In this document: positions 1 to 11,413 of the stretch, piece after piece
Numbering within the stretch: position 1 is the first letter of the stretch
Layout: each line of letters begins with the position of its first letter
Assembly (NCBI GenBank): GCA_014529385.2
Contig: CM043955.1
Coordinates: forward strand, 135,170,108 to 135,234,107
Reading direction: 5' to 3'
Length of the DNA: 64,000 nucleotides
DNA from: Adiantum capillus-veneris
Taxonomy: Eukaryota; Streptophyta; Polypodiopsida; Polypodiales; Pteridaceae
Notes under the pieces: model-generated
What the model saw: only the letters and a program-made list of their open reading frames with translations
Databases searched by the model: none
Told to the model about the DNA's origin: nothing
Position numbers and translations under genes: made by a program

Positions 1-266
1 TCTCCTCTCGCCGTGCCGTCATAGCACTCCGCTCTAGGAGGTGCTCTCTCGCTCTATCTCGTTCTTTGTCTCTCTTTGCTTACATTTAGCTCAACTATGG
101 CTTTGTGCGAGTCGTCATGTATGCAGATTTGTTTGTTTATGGCTTGCAGCATGTTATTTTGGTACTTTTGCAGGGTTTTCCACGCATCCCAAAACGTGTC
201 CTCTTGGGGGCCATATCTCACTACTTTGGGTTAGAAAAACTCTGAAGAAAGAAGGCTAAAATATGG

Positions 267-498
267 TACAAATGCCTATTGGAGGGGGGACCGGCTCCAC
301 ATAAATCCGGTCCTCAACTATTGTCATCTTCTCTAAACTCTCTCTCTTGTAAAAGTATTATTCATGCCAAGTTAACTAAATGCTATAATTTGTTACTACC
401 ATCAATTAAGTTCACCCACTATGCTGTCAAAGTAATTTCCCTAAAGTACTTTCTCTAATTTCCACTACTTTCAAAGTTAATAGGCCATTTCCATTATA
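267..498. repeat. Dispersed repeat, copy 1
   Basis: This stretch closely matches 7574-7813 in the same orientation. Both begin with TACAAATGCCTATT, share GGGGGGACCGGCTCC, and end at CCATTTCCATTAYA. Copies 7.3 kb apart in direct orientation would suit LTR ends, but no primer-binding site follows copy 1 and copy 2 is cut off by another LTR fragment. The family is therefore not assigned. Bases 1-266 show nothing recognisable beyond a CT-rich stretch. Confidence 0.7.
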
Positions 499-1524
499 GA
501 TGTTGTGTTGTCTGTCATGACCAATCAAAGTGAGATTAGTATTTGTTCAACATAGCTTGAGTAAATTACATGCGGCCGTACATTTCACTCGTACACTCAT
601 TCTTAACAATTTTAAAAATTAATTGGATCGTTGACCTTCTGATTTCAAGTATGCATTGAGAAACAAATGATGGTATAATAAATGGTGTTTACAAGAACAG
701 GATTTCAACTAGTATGAGAGTTATATTGTTAAACACATGAGTTAAAGTACTACACGAGCCTCACGCTCACCACACACATACTAGGTACGTACATAATTCG
801 ATGCACAATATCCTTATGGTGTGTTTTGATTGCAAATTCATGATTATGATACTCGTTATGCACTCAATTGTCTTGACATACAAGAGTCTCTTGTTCAAAT
901 TTGCACTAAAAATTGTGAGAAAGGAAGATAAAAATCAATTATCATTTACTTGTGGTAAGTGAAGTGCTTAGCTTAAACTTAGTATGCATTAAGCTTCTGA
1001 AGTTGTATTATGGTCATCCACAAATGCAAGGGAGTGAGAATATTGCATGGGTTATAGAGTATGTGTATCATAAGACTATGACATAATTAATCAAAGCATA
1101 TGTTGGAGTAATGTATGTCATAACCATAAATTGTTGGTATTGAATCACTTAAAATCAGTTACCTTACTTCCATTGGGTTCTTTATACTTTAGCTTGCAAC
1201 TTCTTATGTTAAGCTAAGTATCTAGTAGTCCCAAATATACGTGCCCCTGGAAGCTATGGGAAAAAAGGTATTTGGTTTTTTTCTCTTTTGGAACGTGATT
1301 ATTAGGGACGTATAAAATTCTTGTATTAGTTCATGCTTTCCTTGCGAGACAGGGCGAGGAACCCTCTTCAATGATTCAGACACAAGTTACTTAGCGATGA
1401 GAGACTGTCCATTGGAAATCAATTTCTTCTTGACTATGTTTTCTAAAGCGATTAGGACCTAGGACCTGTCAGGTACCCTCCTATTGCCAAATGGATATGG
1501 TAACGCGGTGCCGGACCTCACACA
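499..1524. other. Unassigned AT-rich DNA, possibly ending in an LTR
   Basis: No coding region is recognised. The right end (…CACACA at 1524) directly abuts an initiator-Met type primer-binding site, so the last few hundred bases are probably the 3' part of an LTR. A TGTT at 1207 could be its start, which would make about 318 bp. No second copy exists in the window to prove this. Confidence 0.35.
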
Positions 1525-1542
1525 TGGTATTAGAGCTTAGGT
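1525..1542 (+). other. Primer-binding site, initiator tRNA-Met type
   Basis: TGGTATTAGAGC differs by one base from TGGTATCAGAGC, the usual plant retrotransposon primer-binding site complementary to initiator tRNA-Met. It lies immediately after a CACACA end. About 150 bp downstream weakly coding DNA begins (1678-1970, not recognised), then a solo LTR interrupts. It could be the 5' start of the chromovirus whose gag lies at 3196. Confidence 0.55.
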
Positions 1543-1964
1543 TAGGAAACTAGAAAATTTAATATTGTTTGAAAATTTGGAAAAATGAATTGGAGACTTA
1601 AGTTTGAGAACTTACCAGCATCGATGTTTTAGGAAGATGTCGAGGCTGAGTATCGCTAGTTCAAAACCTTTGAGATAATGTATTTTGAGGCTTGTCACTC
1701 TTCAAATTTTGCTTTTCGATGCAACATGATGAAGATTTTGATGAAGGCTTTCTCTCCTCCATCAACAAGAATCCAAAGGGGACGAGAACTTGCGTGGGGA
1801 TGCGACGGTGGCATCTTTTACGTCAATGTGAAGAAGCTCAAATGCCTCTCTTTTTATCTAAAGAAGCTTCGGTGGGGGGAAGAGGTGCGAGTTATCCAGA
1901 TTTACTACTTTCTAGTACTGTTAGAGATGACTACACTGTTATCTCTGAAGATGGCACTGACATG

Positions 1965-2555
1965 TGTTAAGTATGGAGCTTGATTTACCCCTTGTAATTT
2001 TCACTATTGAAAACACACATTTGTAAGGCCCCCATTATGAGGAGAAGCCATTGTGCGTGAAGAAAAATCACTCGCCGGGAACCAAAATTTTAATGGCTCG
2101 TCAAAATATTCTTTTTTGCCAGGATATTATGGCCAGGGACTACGGTCGAAAAGTGGTCGGAAAATGGCCGATCGTTTGACCGGTTGGCCAATGGCCGATG
2201 GTTGGAAATTAATGGCCGGTGGACGATTTCAAAGGCAAACTTGTCTTCTCAAGGGCGGCCACACATGGGCAGATTAGAGTGTATATTTGGACTTGTCTAC
2301 ACAAGGGCGGCTACACGGCTGCTCTCATGAGAGAGGGAAACCCTTTTGGCCTATAAAAGGAGGCCATTTCTACACACATTTTGGAGTGTGAAGTTGATGC
2401 AACAAGGTGGGTGTGAGGTGGTGAGAATGAAGCAAGGTGGGATCTCTATTAAGGGTAAAATCCCGTTGTAACCTACTTCTTGTTTGAAGTACTAAAGCCA
2501 TTGAGTGGCTACTTTTCCGTGGATGTAGGCCACATTGGGTGAACCATGTATATCG

Positions 2556-2596
<41 letters not shown>

Positions 2597-2677
2597 ATCT
2601 CTCCTGTGTGAAAATTTGTCTCTCTCCATTAAATAAGCTACTCAAATATCTATTTAGCAACGTCTTATTTCCTAACA
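1965..2677 (+). mobile_element. Solo LTR (family S), copy 1
   Basis: The unit starts TGTTAAGTATGGAGC and ends TTTCCTAACA, a classic TG…CA LTR, and is flanked on both sides by the 5-bp target-site duplication ACATG (1960-1964 and 2678-2682). A homologous LTR with the same termini lies at 61744-62531. A TATA box (CTATAAAAGG, about 2352) and a (CT)n run (2560-2595) lie in the 3' half. No internal region is present, so it arose by LTR-LTR recombination. The family is not assigned; TGTT…AACA ends are common in Ty1/copia. Confidence 0.92.
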
Positions 2678-2682
2678 ACATG

Positions 2683-3195
2683 ACCGTAAATGAATGGGTT
2701 TTCAAATCAAGTGGTGAAAGTGATCCCTACTTATAGGATTAAACCCATTTTTGTCCTTCACATCTTTCCCCAAAAGAGTCTTGTATTCTCTGAACCCCGC
2801 AAAGATTTGTATAAAAGCTACCACTCAGACGAAATAGTGGATTGTAAAAAGTTATCCACAAATACCTATCGATTGTACCACTATGTTCTTGGGAATCCGG
2901 CTCTAAGAATCATATAGTTTTTTAATAGAACTAACATTTTTATATATCAAAGTAGAGTAAGAAGATGCTCATCTAGCTTCTCGATGAGATCTCAACTTTG
3001 TATATATCTTGATATAGATAAATTTATGGCATCTTGAATTTAAGAAAGATAGTTGCTTTCCAAATTTTGTCTTGAGTTGTGGAAGTTTAAAGCACTTGAT
3101 ATTGCATTGAGACTTTAAATCCAACAATTGACAAACGTATTATTGCATAGGTATTGTCAAATTCTTTATACACCACTGTATTTGTGAAAAAAACT
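2683..3195. other. Unassigned DNA between solo LTR and gag
   Basis: This is the right-hand continuation of the target into which the solo LTR jumped. It contains short open frames but nothing I recognise. It may be decayed leader or gag DNA of the chromovirus that follows. Confidence 0.3.
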
Positions 3196-4010
3196 TCTCC
3201 TTAAACAAGCCCAACCACCCACATTCAAAGGCGAGGGAGCCCATACTGAGCATGATGTTGAAGCCTGGACTGAAAGGACAAGGCTATTTATTAGTTGCTC
3301 GAACCCAACCTGTAAACCAAACTATGTTTGGAATGTTTCATCTTACTGGCGATGCAAAAATATGGTGGAAACAACATTGCAAGGACTTGGGAGTTTCAAG
3401 ATCTTCCCAGTCTTGGGAGGATATTGAAGGGGTGGTTGCATCACGATATCTTCCACCCTCTCATTGAGACGCCAAAATAAATAAGTTCTTTACTCTAAAC
3501 TAGTTATCCTTATCAGTGGGGGAGTATTACTCCAAATTTGTAACCTTGCCAAAGATATGCCCCAAAAATGTCCACAGAACAGCAGGTAGCATGGTTTTGT
3601 CAAGGATTGAATCATCCCTTGGGGATACCTATCTTGAAGCATTGAGACCCACATCAGTTCAGGATTATCTCTTAAGGTCAATGCCTCTAGCAAAAGAAAT
3701 GACCAAGAATCAAGGGAGAGAACACTTTAGAAATCAAAGGGGTAGGCTCAATAATTGGAACCCTAGATCTGTTAATCAATCTTATCAACCTTGCCCTGTA
3801 GCACCCGCAACTACAACAACTCAACTTGAGCATCTTGATGTCCGTTGTTATGAGTGTAATGAGATAGGACACTATAGGAACATGTGTCCCAAAAGAAGTG
3901 TAGAAACTATTGCAAATGCAATTTCAATAGCACCGAATGGTAGAGTCCAACATGTTCATCGTGGAGGAAGGAACGCAGGAAGAGGTCATGGAAGAGGAGC
4001 GATGGCTTAA
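3196..4010 (+). pseudogene. gag: Decayed chromovirus gag
   Basis: The region encodes a Ty3/gypsy Gag, the structural protein of retrotransposon particles. Visible parts in order: a capsid stretch with the typical block 'GDAKIWW' at 3348-3372, then 'EYYSKF' (3520-3540), then one CCHC zinc knuckle, CYECNEIGHYRNMC, at 3843-3890 (spacing C-x2-C-x4-H-x4-C), and a glycine/arginine-rich tail. Several frameshifts and stops separate the blocks. The gag is followed within about 100 bp by a chromodomain rather than by protease, so most of pol has been lost. A plant chromovirus is the best assignment. Confidence 0.8.
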
Positions 4011-4094
4011 ACTCATACCATTATTATGGAAGAGACAACATCAGGAGACCTAGCTAATGAGAGAGTAACTTTGCATCCTTGAAACTAGAGAAAG

Positions 4095-4200
4095 GAAGCT
4101 TAGAAACAAAAGCATCTTTGAGCACCTGATCAAATGGACGGACTTCCCTGAAAAGATGCAACATGGGAAGACGAGACATCTCTCCTTAAAGATCATCCAT
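4095..4200 (+). pseudogene. Chromodomain fragment 1
   Basis: In two frames the sequence gives the pattern of a chromodomain, 'EHLIKWTDFP' followed, after a one-base shift, by 'ATWEDE'. Chromovirus integrases carry this domain at their C-terminus to steer insertion into heterochromatin. Here it sits directly downstream of gag. The intervening protease, RT and most of integrase are missing, so a large internal deletion is inferred. Confidence 0.7.
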
Positions 4201-4247
4201 AATTACCTTTCAGATGAGGACATCTCAATTCTTCACGTTGGGGAGAA

Positions 4248-4600
4248 TGTAAGATCTCTGGCACCCTTGCAGAGGGGATTCCCATGTAAAGGATTAACAT
4301 CAAGCCATTTTGGTCATAAATAGTTTCTATTTTTGGCAGTTTTGCCACCTTTGATCTTCTAATGATGAATATATTGATGTAAGATTTTCAAAAATGAGTT
4401 TTTTACTTTTTTGTCACCTTTGTCCAAATATAGTAAGTTTTGAGGTGCTTGTACCCCTAGACGCGACTAAATCTACCTCGTCTTGAATTTCCATAAAAGT
4501 ACCTGCCTTCTTTGAAAACTGCTAAATATAGCAGGTGTGCATCTGATACCTTTGCTTGTCATCCCTTTCAACTTTTGGTATACCACGCATTTTGAAACAT
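4248..4600 (+). mobile_element. Start of a 3' LTR (chromovirus)
   Basis: A short purine tract (GGGGAGAA) ends at 4247 and is followed by TGTAAGATCTCTGG, the pattern expected at a 3' LTR boundary just after a chromodomain. The right end is not defined; by about 4680 integrase coding of another copy is visible. No matching 5' LTR is present. Confidence 0.5.
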
Positions 4601-4679
4601 ACTCTTGTATGTTTAATTTTCATGGTAGACCAACAGAAATACATTTCTACTCCTCGAAGAGTAGACTATGGAATCCCTC

Positions 4680-5600
4680 TTTGCCCCGCATAAGGAGAAG
4701 TATGGGATTCATACATGACTTTCTTATTGTATGGGTGATTAACACATAGCTGGATTGTTTCAATCGACAAGCTTAACAAGAAAGCACACTCTATGCCTAT
4801 CAAAAAGACTATTAAGGCACATCAAATGGCAACCCTCTTCAGATCTCAAATTTTCAAGCATCATCGCTTTCCAACATCCATAGTGTTGGACAAAGATCCT
4901 AGAATTACCAGTAATTTCTAGAAGGGTCTCTTTTTGGAATCTAAGAAGTAGATTAAATTTCTCTTTCGGCCTATCATCCACAAATGGATGACTACAGTGA
5001 AATAAATAATCTAATGATTCTTGAATCTACTAAAAGCCTATGTCATGGAAGTAGATCAACGTTCTCAATGATAGAAGTACCTATCTCTTATAGAGTATGC
5101 GTACAATGACATTGTACATACTTGTATGGGGAAAGCACCTTTCGAAGTTAAAGAGTGAAGATCCAAAAGTCCCTTACTACTTAAAGTACATGGGAAGATC
5201 TTCGCTACTAATGAATATAGTTAAGACTCACAAGAATCTTTTCCAAAGATTAAAGAGGTTGTATCCATCTCAAAGCAAAGGCAAAAAGGGCTGCTGCTAA
5301 TAAGCACAAAAGAGCCTTAGCCTTTAAGTAAAATGATTGGGTCTTGCTCAAGTTTCTCAAGGCTCGTCTAAGGCATACTACGGGCAAGAATCCTATGGGC
5401 CACCAAGAGTATTATGCTAAACTAGCAAAAAGATATTATGTTCCTTTTTACATTCTTAAGCCAATCAATGAGATGGATTACCAATAAAAGTTTCCCCAAC
5501 CATTGGCTCATGCACCATGTTTTTCATGAGAGCCTACATAAGCCTTACAAAGGAGCGCCATCAAAAGGAGAGATGGTTGAAACCCTCCAAACATCAAAGA
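4680..5600 (+). pseudogene. pol: Decayed chromovirus integrase
   Basis: The integrase of a Ty3/gypsy chromovirus inserts element cDNA into the genome. Translating across frames gives, in order, the strand before the second catalytic aspartate ('MPIKKTIKAHQM' at about 4790), the 'FPTSIVLDKDPR' block holding the second catalytic Asp (about 4868), and the degraded histidine/E region near 4970. Later come the C-terminal GPY/F-like module ('DWVLLKF' about 5338; 'YYVPFYILKPINE' about 5432) and 'HVFHESLHKPYKG' (about 5516). Stops and frameshifts are frequent. It leads directly into chromodomain fragment 2 and belongs to a different copy from the 3196-4250 remnant. Confidence 0.78.
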
Positions 5601-5634
5601 TCAAGTACTTCAATTTGAGTCCATCCTATGACAT

Positions 5635-5795
5635 GAAGACAAGGTATTAAAAAATGGTAAGATTATTTGACGACATCTTATAAAGTTTAAAAATTATTCT
5701 TTTAAAGATGCTAGATGGATGCAAAGAACCCAGCTTAAGGATAATATGAACCTTGTCAATGCTTACAATGATGCCTTAAAATAAGCATATGAAAA
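5635..5795 (+). pseudogene. Chromodomain fragment 2
   Basis: The stretch directly follows the integrase C-terminus and reads as a chromodomain-like module, with aromatic and charged spacing resembling 'LIKFKNYSFKDARWMQ'. The order integrase core, GPY/F-like module, chromodomain is the normal end of chromovirus pol. Several stops are present. Confidence 0.65.
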
Positions 5796-5883
5796 TGCAT
5801 TTTAAATGAACAATGTTTTTGTCTTATGAGACTAGTTCTCTTTTTATTGTGCAAAAATTTAAGAAGTATGCATGCTTAGAATC

Positions 5884-6050
5884 ATGTTTGTGGTGACGAC
5901 GTCTCCCAAACACCAAGTAGAACTTATCACTCTACTTTGGAAGTATGATATGGACTAAAGAGTAGACATGCTTGTGGCAGCTATGTCTCCCAAGCACCAA
6001 ATGGATTATTCATCCATCTTGGAATGATATCGTAAGGTAAAAAGGGATCC
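5884..6050. repeat. Imperfect tandem repeat, about 84 bp
   Basis: ATGTTTGTGGTGACGACGTC at 5884 recurs in diverged form at 5968, both followed by TCCCAARCACCAA. Two units are visible. Confidence 0.6.
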
Positions 6051-6242
6051 TCTACCTGCTAAGAAACATGGACTAATGACTAGGCTTTACCTTCTCTACC
6101 TCATGGTCGAGGATGACTATGATTTCAAGAGAGAGGTAATGTCATAAAATCTAATATCTAGCTTACCCAAATGATTTTCTCATATTAAACTGATCATTTA
6201 ATGTGGGAGAATAAACCAGAACAAGAGTTAGAATAGAGACAT

Positions 6243-6440
6243 GTGCTTCTAGACCTATCTCAACAGGGGACCAAAAGGAGAGATGGTTGCATCTCAATAG
6301 GGGTCCAAAAGGAGATGGTCTACCAAAGAGCAATGTGCAATAAGTGCTTCTAGACTTATCTCAGCAAGGGACCAAGAGGGGAGATGGTTACATCTAAATA
6401 CGGGTCCAAAAGGAGATAATCGATCAAAGAGCAACGTGCA
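6243..6440. repeat. Two-unit 101-bp tandem repeat
   Basis: GTGCTTCTAGACCTATCTC at 6243 recurs at 6344 (ACCT to ACTT). The units share GGGGTCCAAAAGGAGAT and CAAAGAGCAAYGTGC, with roughly 85-90% identity by eye. Confidence 0.8.
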
Positions 6441-6555
6441 TCTAATGGAGCTTAAAAGACCTTAGGGTTAGCTTCATTAAAGACCTCCAATGGTTAGTGT
6501 TAAAAGTCCTTTGACCTTAGGCAAGCTAGGACTGAGCTTGAGGTGGGAACCCGAC

Positions 6556-6682
6556 CTAAGGTGCTTATCGTGCTTGATGACTAAGGTGCTTGAGGTGCTT
6601 GTTGTGCTTGATGACTAAGGTGCTCGAGGTCCTTGACGTGCTTGATGATTAAGGTGCTTGAGGTGCTTGTCATGCTTGCTGG
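6556..6682. repeat. 34-bp tandem repeats
   Basis: The unit CTAAGGTGCTTGAGGTGCTT plus about 14 more bases repeats at 6581, 6615 and 6649, with a partial unit at 6556. It is a minisatellite between the chromovirus remnants and the next element. A (CT)n run follows at 6927-6954. The rest of 5796-7573 shows no recognisable gene. Confidence 0.8.
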
Positions 6683-6922
6683 GAGGTAAGGTGCTTGAGT
6701 TAAAAAGAGACCCTACAAAGGAGGGTGAAAGTCCCAAAGTTAGGGGAATCTTTGACTTAATCTTTCACTCACCTAAAGGGCACCCCTTTCCCCAAGGGGC
6801 ACATGGGACACATGTTAGACTCTCCCTATGATTAGCCACATGGTGTGCTTGAATGCTATTGGTTTGGCTAAAGAGGGGTCCAATGAGCTTCTACTTCTAT
6901 TCAAAAAATATCTAGATATTTT

Positions 6923-6954
<32 letters not shown>

Positions 6955-7573
6955 AAGGGGTAAGGAGGACACTTGTCCAAAGACTATCCATGTACTTGAA
7001 TGCATGCTACATGTGATTGGCTAGGGGGAGAGGGGTCCAATGATCTTGAAGACTGTGGAAAGGCTAGAACTCGCCCCAAGCAAGCAAGGGGGTGCTGGGG
7101 GGGTATACATGACTCACACACTCATTTTGTGGATCATTCTCACTTGGTGAAAGTGGAGGAACTCCCCCTCCTTCTCCAAGCTTGTGAGAAGTGAGAGCCT
7201 ACACCAACACTCTTGGCTATGGAATGCAAATCCAACAAAGCCATGCTTCAATGCTTAAGCTTGCCATCTTCTCCATCTTCATTACTATGCTATTATGTAT
7301 GCGAGCAAGTAGAGTGATGATAAGTGAGGAACTATTTCTTTCTCCTATGGAATGTTTCTTCTTCCTCTTCCCTACCCTCATTCCCCGCTATCTCTCTCCA
7401 CCTCCGAAGGTGTTTGAGATCTTGGGACTGAGGCTTGGGATACTTAATGCTTTCTACAAAGTTTATGTTATGTTTGTGATGCATGAAGCTTTCCATCTTT
7501 ATTGCATTACCTAGGTCACAAGGAACACAAAGATTGTATTGTACCAAGTCTCTCTTGATGGGAGAAACTATAA

Positions 7574-7813
7574 TACAAATGCCTATTGCAGGGGGGACCG
7601 GCTCCGTATGAATCCAGTCCTCAATTGTTGTCATGCTCTCTAAACTCTCTCTCTTGCAAAAGTATTGTTCATGCCAAGTTAACTAAGTACCATGTTTATG
7701 TTGCTACCATCAATTAAGTTCACCCGCTATGCTCACAAAGTAATCTCACAAAAGTACTTCATCTAATTTCCTAATTCCGCTACTCTCAACGTTCATAGGC
7801 CATTTCCATTACA
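7574..7813. repeat. Dispersed repeat, copy 2
   Basis: This is the direct-orientation counterpart of 267-498, ending CCATTTCCATTACA. It abuts an LTR fragment of element E1 at about 7816, so its original right boundary may have been lost there. Confidence 0.7.
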
Positions 7814-7815
7814 TT

Positions 7816-7927
7816 GACAATCTCATTGAGTCTCCGTGCCCCATCCCGAATCGCTTCCTTGCGTATTGACATTATGTTAGTACCAGATAGCTATGCTGTA
7901 GACGTTCATCGCGGCAACCCGCCAACA
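7816..7927 (+). mobile_element. 3' end of the E1 5' LTR
   Basis: The last roughly 95 bp match, with moderate divergence, the last 95 bp of the LTR at 52722-53628, including GCTATG…ATCGCGGCAACCCGC and the terminal AACA. This shows that E1 and A/X carry related LTRs. The left part of this LTR is missing. No standard primer-binding site is evident after 7927 (ACATACATGAAG…). Confidence 0.7.
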
Positions 7928-9150
7928 ACATACATGAAGTTTCATTCCAGTTAGACATATAGATTGAATATTGATAGGATTTTACTGTTTATGAGAAATT
8001 CCTTGTCAAAAAGTGGCAATTTTGTGCAAGTTTTACTTCCAAAAGTTTCTGTAAGCACATGTTCATGCTGTACACATCAAGGAGCACCTGGGCTAAAAAC
8101 ATAATTTCAATTTGGCAAGAAATACATCATATGCGTATGATGTCCTAGAGGCCAGATTTGGGGTCAAAATATACATATGCATCCTTGTGATCTATAGAAG
8201 TTAGGAAGAAAATAGACAAAATCCCATTGAATTTGAAGCATTTTTGGGCTTGTAAAGGCCAAGAGATAGATCTAGGCAAAGTGAATGCTTGAATTGATCA
8301 TATCTAGCACAAAAAGTGTTGAAAATTGAGTTTTGGAAGTTTCTGTGAGTTACTTGTGTGGTGAAAGACTTCTAGAGTGAGTTTCACCTCATTTTGACTA
8401 GCTAGACATCATACACGTATGATGTTTGAAGGGCATGTTTAGAGACTAGAGATGCCATCAAAGCTAACTAGGGTGTTTAGCACCACAAAACAAGCTTAGA
8501 CACCAAGTTTCTCCAATTTGGAGCATTTTTGACTTAGTAGATCTCCCGAAGAAAATTATAACAACTAAGACAGAATTAGGGGTAATAGACCTGCCAAAGG
8601 GTGTCTGAAGCATAAAGTAGAACTTAGAGTGAACATAGCACATCAAGGAGAGTCTAAATTTTAAGTTTGGGCTAATTTTGAGCACTTATACATCACATGT
8701 TTATGAAGTCTGAAGGCTCATTTTAGGGCTTAGATAGTGATTTTGACTGTACAAGAACCTTCCTTGTGACCCTAGGATCCCATTTGTCTCTTTAGATCAG
8801 TGTATAGAGCTCTCATAAGGAATCAAGTCCTCATATACAATTGTTCGGTCGAGATCAACCCTCTAGTTATACCAATCAACACCGTAGCGTACTTAAGTGA
8901 GAATCACTATTTTGACAAACTGTAGATTCAAAAGTTTTTTACAGATAGCTAGAACCAATTATCCTGTAAGTCGGTGATCATTTTGGAGTGCAAATTAGTG
9001 CAGAAGTTGAGAAAGAGGTTTGAAAGCAAGAAAAACAAAGAGTAGCTGCAAGCAAACTTCTAAGGTAAGAGGTTTGGGTTGATAATTGTTGTGTGAAATA
9101 TTTGATAAATCTGAGATCTAATAGGTGTCTTTAGAGAGACCAAAGAGTGG
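7928..9150 (+). other. E1 untranslated leader with palindromic repeats
   Basis: This non-coding leader between LTR and gag is built of degenerate repeats about 283 bp long. Each carries a palindrome: ACATCATATGCGTATGATGT at 8124-8143, a variant at 8406-8425, and a weaker one at 8690-8709 (spacings 282 and 284). Shared flanks include AGTTTCTGT and AGCATTTTTG. Near the end, AAG|GTAAGAGGTTTGG at 9062 looks like a splice donor and matches the leader of A/X at 23721. Confidence 0.75.
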
Positions 9151-9159
9151 GAGGAGATC

Positions 9160-11413
9160 ATGTTAGGTTAGTGTCAACAGAAGAGAGTGTAAACCAAGCA
9201 AGGATAGATCTACTAGCACCAATCATAAAAGAGGGCAGTGATACTGACACCTCTTCCAATGAATCATATCAGTGGATGGCTAACCAACAACTTGGAGGTT
9301 TCCAATAGCAAGGGACTATGGGGGGTAGCACCTCCCAAAAACCCTTAAACATACCAAAATACAATGCAATCTTCCTAAAGGGAACAAACGCCCATGGAGT
9401 CCTAATATATGTGGATGTTTGAGGACATCAATGCATCTATATTGGAGAACGGCTAGCTAGAGGATTGGCCGTAATCATCGTAAATAATGATGGTGATAGA
9501 TTCCACGATAAGGAGGAAAACCACTACCTCATTGTCAAAGACCCAAAAAGTTACAATTAGTATGGAGACAATGTAGCAAAAGGAAAGATAGTTATAGAGA
9601 CCTAAGAATTGCCTCCTAAAATCACTCTTGCTCGAGCATTTTACATTCATGACAAGAGAGTAGTGAGAGTGGCTACAATTCAAAAAAATATTGGGATCTA
9701 CAAGCATGGGGAGAGGAGAGTCACCTCTTATTACCAGTGCATGGAACCCCATGTGAATGAATTAAGCAAAGACAAAGTCTTGTACTTGTTTTTGTATGAT
9801 TCTACAACTGGAACACATATCATTTTTATCGATAAGTATGGAGGAGAATACGAGCAAATTCATCCAGAAGATGTAGGGAGAGTGATAACGCTAGAACTGT
9901 TAAAAGCCTGTACAAAATCTACAAATCCCTTGTCAGATTATTACAACACCTCATTGCAATTGAATAGATATCCGTTGCCCAATCCTAAAAAATCACAAGA
10001 CTTACCACTATCATTTCAAGCATGGCTCAAGCAATTTGCAACACCAAACGTGAACATAAAAGGGTGTGGATATCCAGCCATGTCAGGGCTAGAAGCACCA
10101 CCAAAACCACCACTCCATCAACAATACCAAGACAAGAGTAGAAAGAGAATGCCAAATAAGCACTACATCAAGAACAAGAATGAGAAGAAAGGGTCAGAGC
10201 AGAGGAACGACCACTTGCTAGACCAATTAGGAATTATGGATTAGGAACACCTATAGGTGAGAAACACATACCATACCCTAAACCAGAAAGAGGATCCTAT
10301 GTTTAAAATGATGGATCACCATAGAATCAGACCATCTCAGGTCCAAAAATGGGTTAACAAGAAATATTCGGGAAACAAGGCCCCAAGGGATCATGTGGTA
10401 GCATTTGTGCATGTCATTAAAATTGAAGAAGTTGTGAACTTTCCCACGCAGTTCATAGGATTTAAGTTAACTTTAGAGGAGGATACCGCCACTTGGTTTG
10501 ATTTTGTTGAACATGGAGACTTCGAGTCAATGGAGGAGATATTTGCGAGTTTATAGAGGAATTATCTCAAAGTGGGATAGTTCACAATACGGTCTCACAA
10601 ATCCATAAGTTCAAGCAAAAAGAAGAAGAATGTATACAAAAAACAGCTTTAAGGCTGAAATGCTACATAAAATTTTGCCCTGTGGAAGAGTTACTAGCAC
10701 AATATAGAATCATGTTGATATGTATCCAATGACTGAGGAATGTGGACCTTCAAAAGGATCTACATATGAAGAAGAGCACAATGACGAGTTGACCAAAGAA
10801 GCTCTATACCTAGTAGATAACTGTGCTATCTACAAGGAAGGTGATTATAAAGACTTAGATGATGATTTGTCATCACAAGATAATGGATCAAAGTCCACAG
10901 AATCAACACAAAAAAGCAAGGTAGCTGTAAGTCAGGAGCAACTTATTAAAGAAGTGCTCAAAATGGAATTATTTGAACCCTTTGGATGGGAACCGTTTCT
11001 AGCCGTTTCCAGAGGTGTTATTTGAACCCTTTCGATGGAAAAAAGTATTGACGACTCCATATATTTGTGTGAACGAGATGACCAACACGACCTTTTGCAA
11101 CAATGATGGTTACAACATAATGCCCTTCAAGATGGTGAATGATCTCTTGGCACAAGAAGATAAAACAAAAATAGCCAAAACCAATGAAACAATCGATTGC
11201 AAACTAATAGTGTACAAAGTTTCTGTTCAAGATCTATGTGATGATGAGGAGGACGAGTACCATGTTTCTAGAAGCGATGATTTTGGGAACAAGGCCAAAG
11301 ATGAAATTTCCAATGGCTCTGAAATTGAGAATGCACCAAAACCAGATGAGCCGATCTTCTATGAGTTTCCTAACCAACAATTCAGGAGACAACAAAGATA
11401 TCAAATGAGATGA
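9160..11413 (+). pseudogene. gag: E1 gag, zinc knuckles and first protease deleted
   Basis: The region encodes a gypsy Gag homologous to that of A/X (23850-25531). An N-terminal part at about 9160-10244 shares the block around 'YYQCMEPHVNEL', then a capsid part (10257-10556) carries 'RPSQVQKWVNKKYSG', followed by 'EALYLVDNC' (10799-10825). It then jumps directly to the sequence that in A/X lies after the first protease ('LFEPF' at 11017). About 2.6 kb of the A/X equivalent, holding four zinc knuckles and the protease, is therefore absent. Several stops and frameshifts mean no single open frame survives. Confidence 0.8.

Noticed and set aside
8124-8709. Regular spacing of palindromes, considered as a CRISPR array
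   Set aside because: The period is about 283 bp, units are homologous throughout, and the setting is a plant retrotransposon. These are leader repeats, not spacers.
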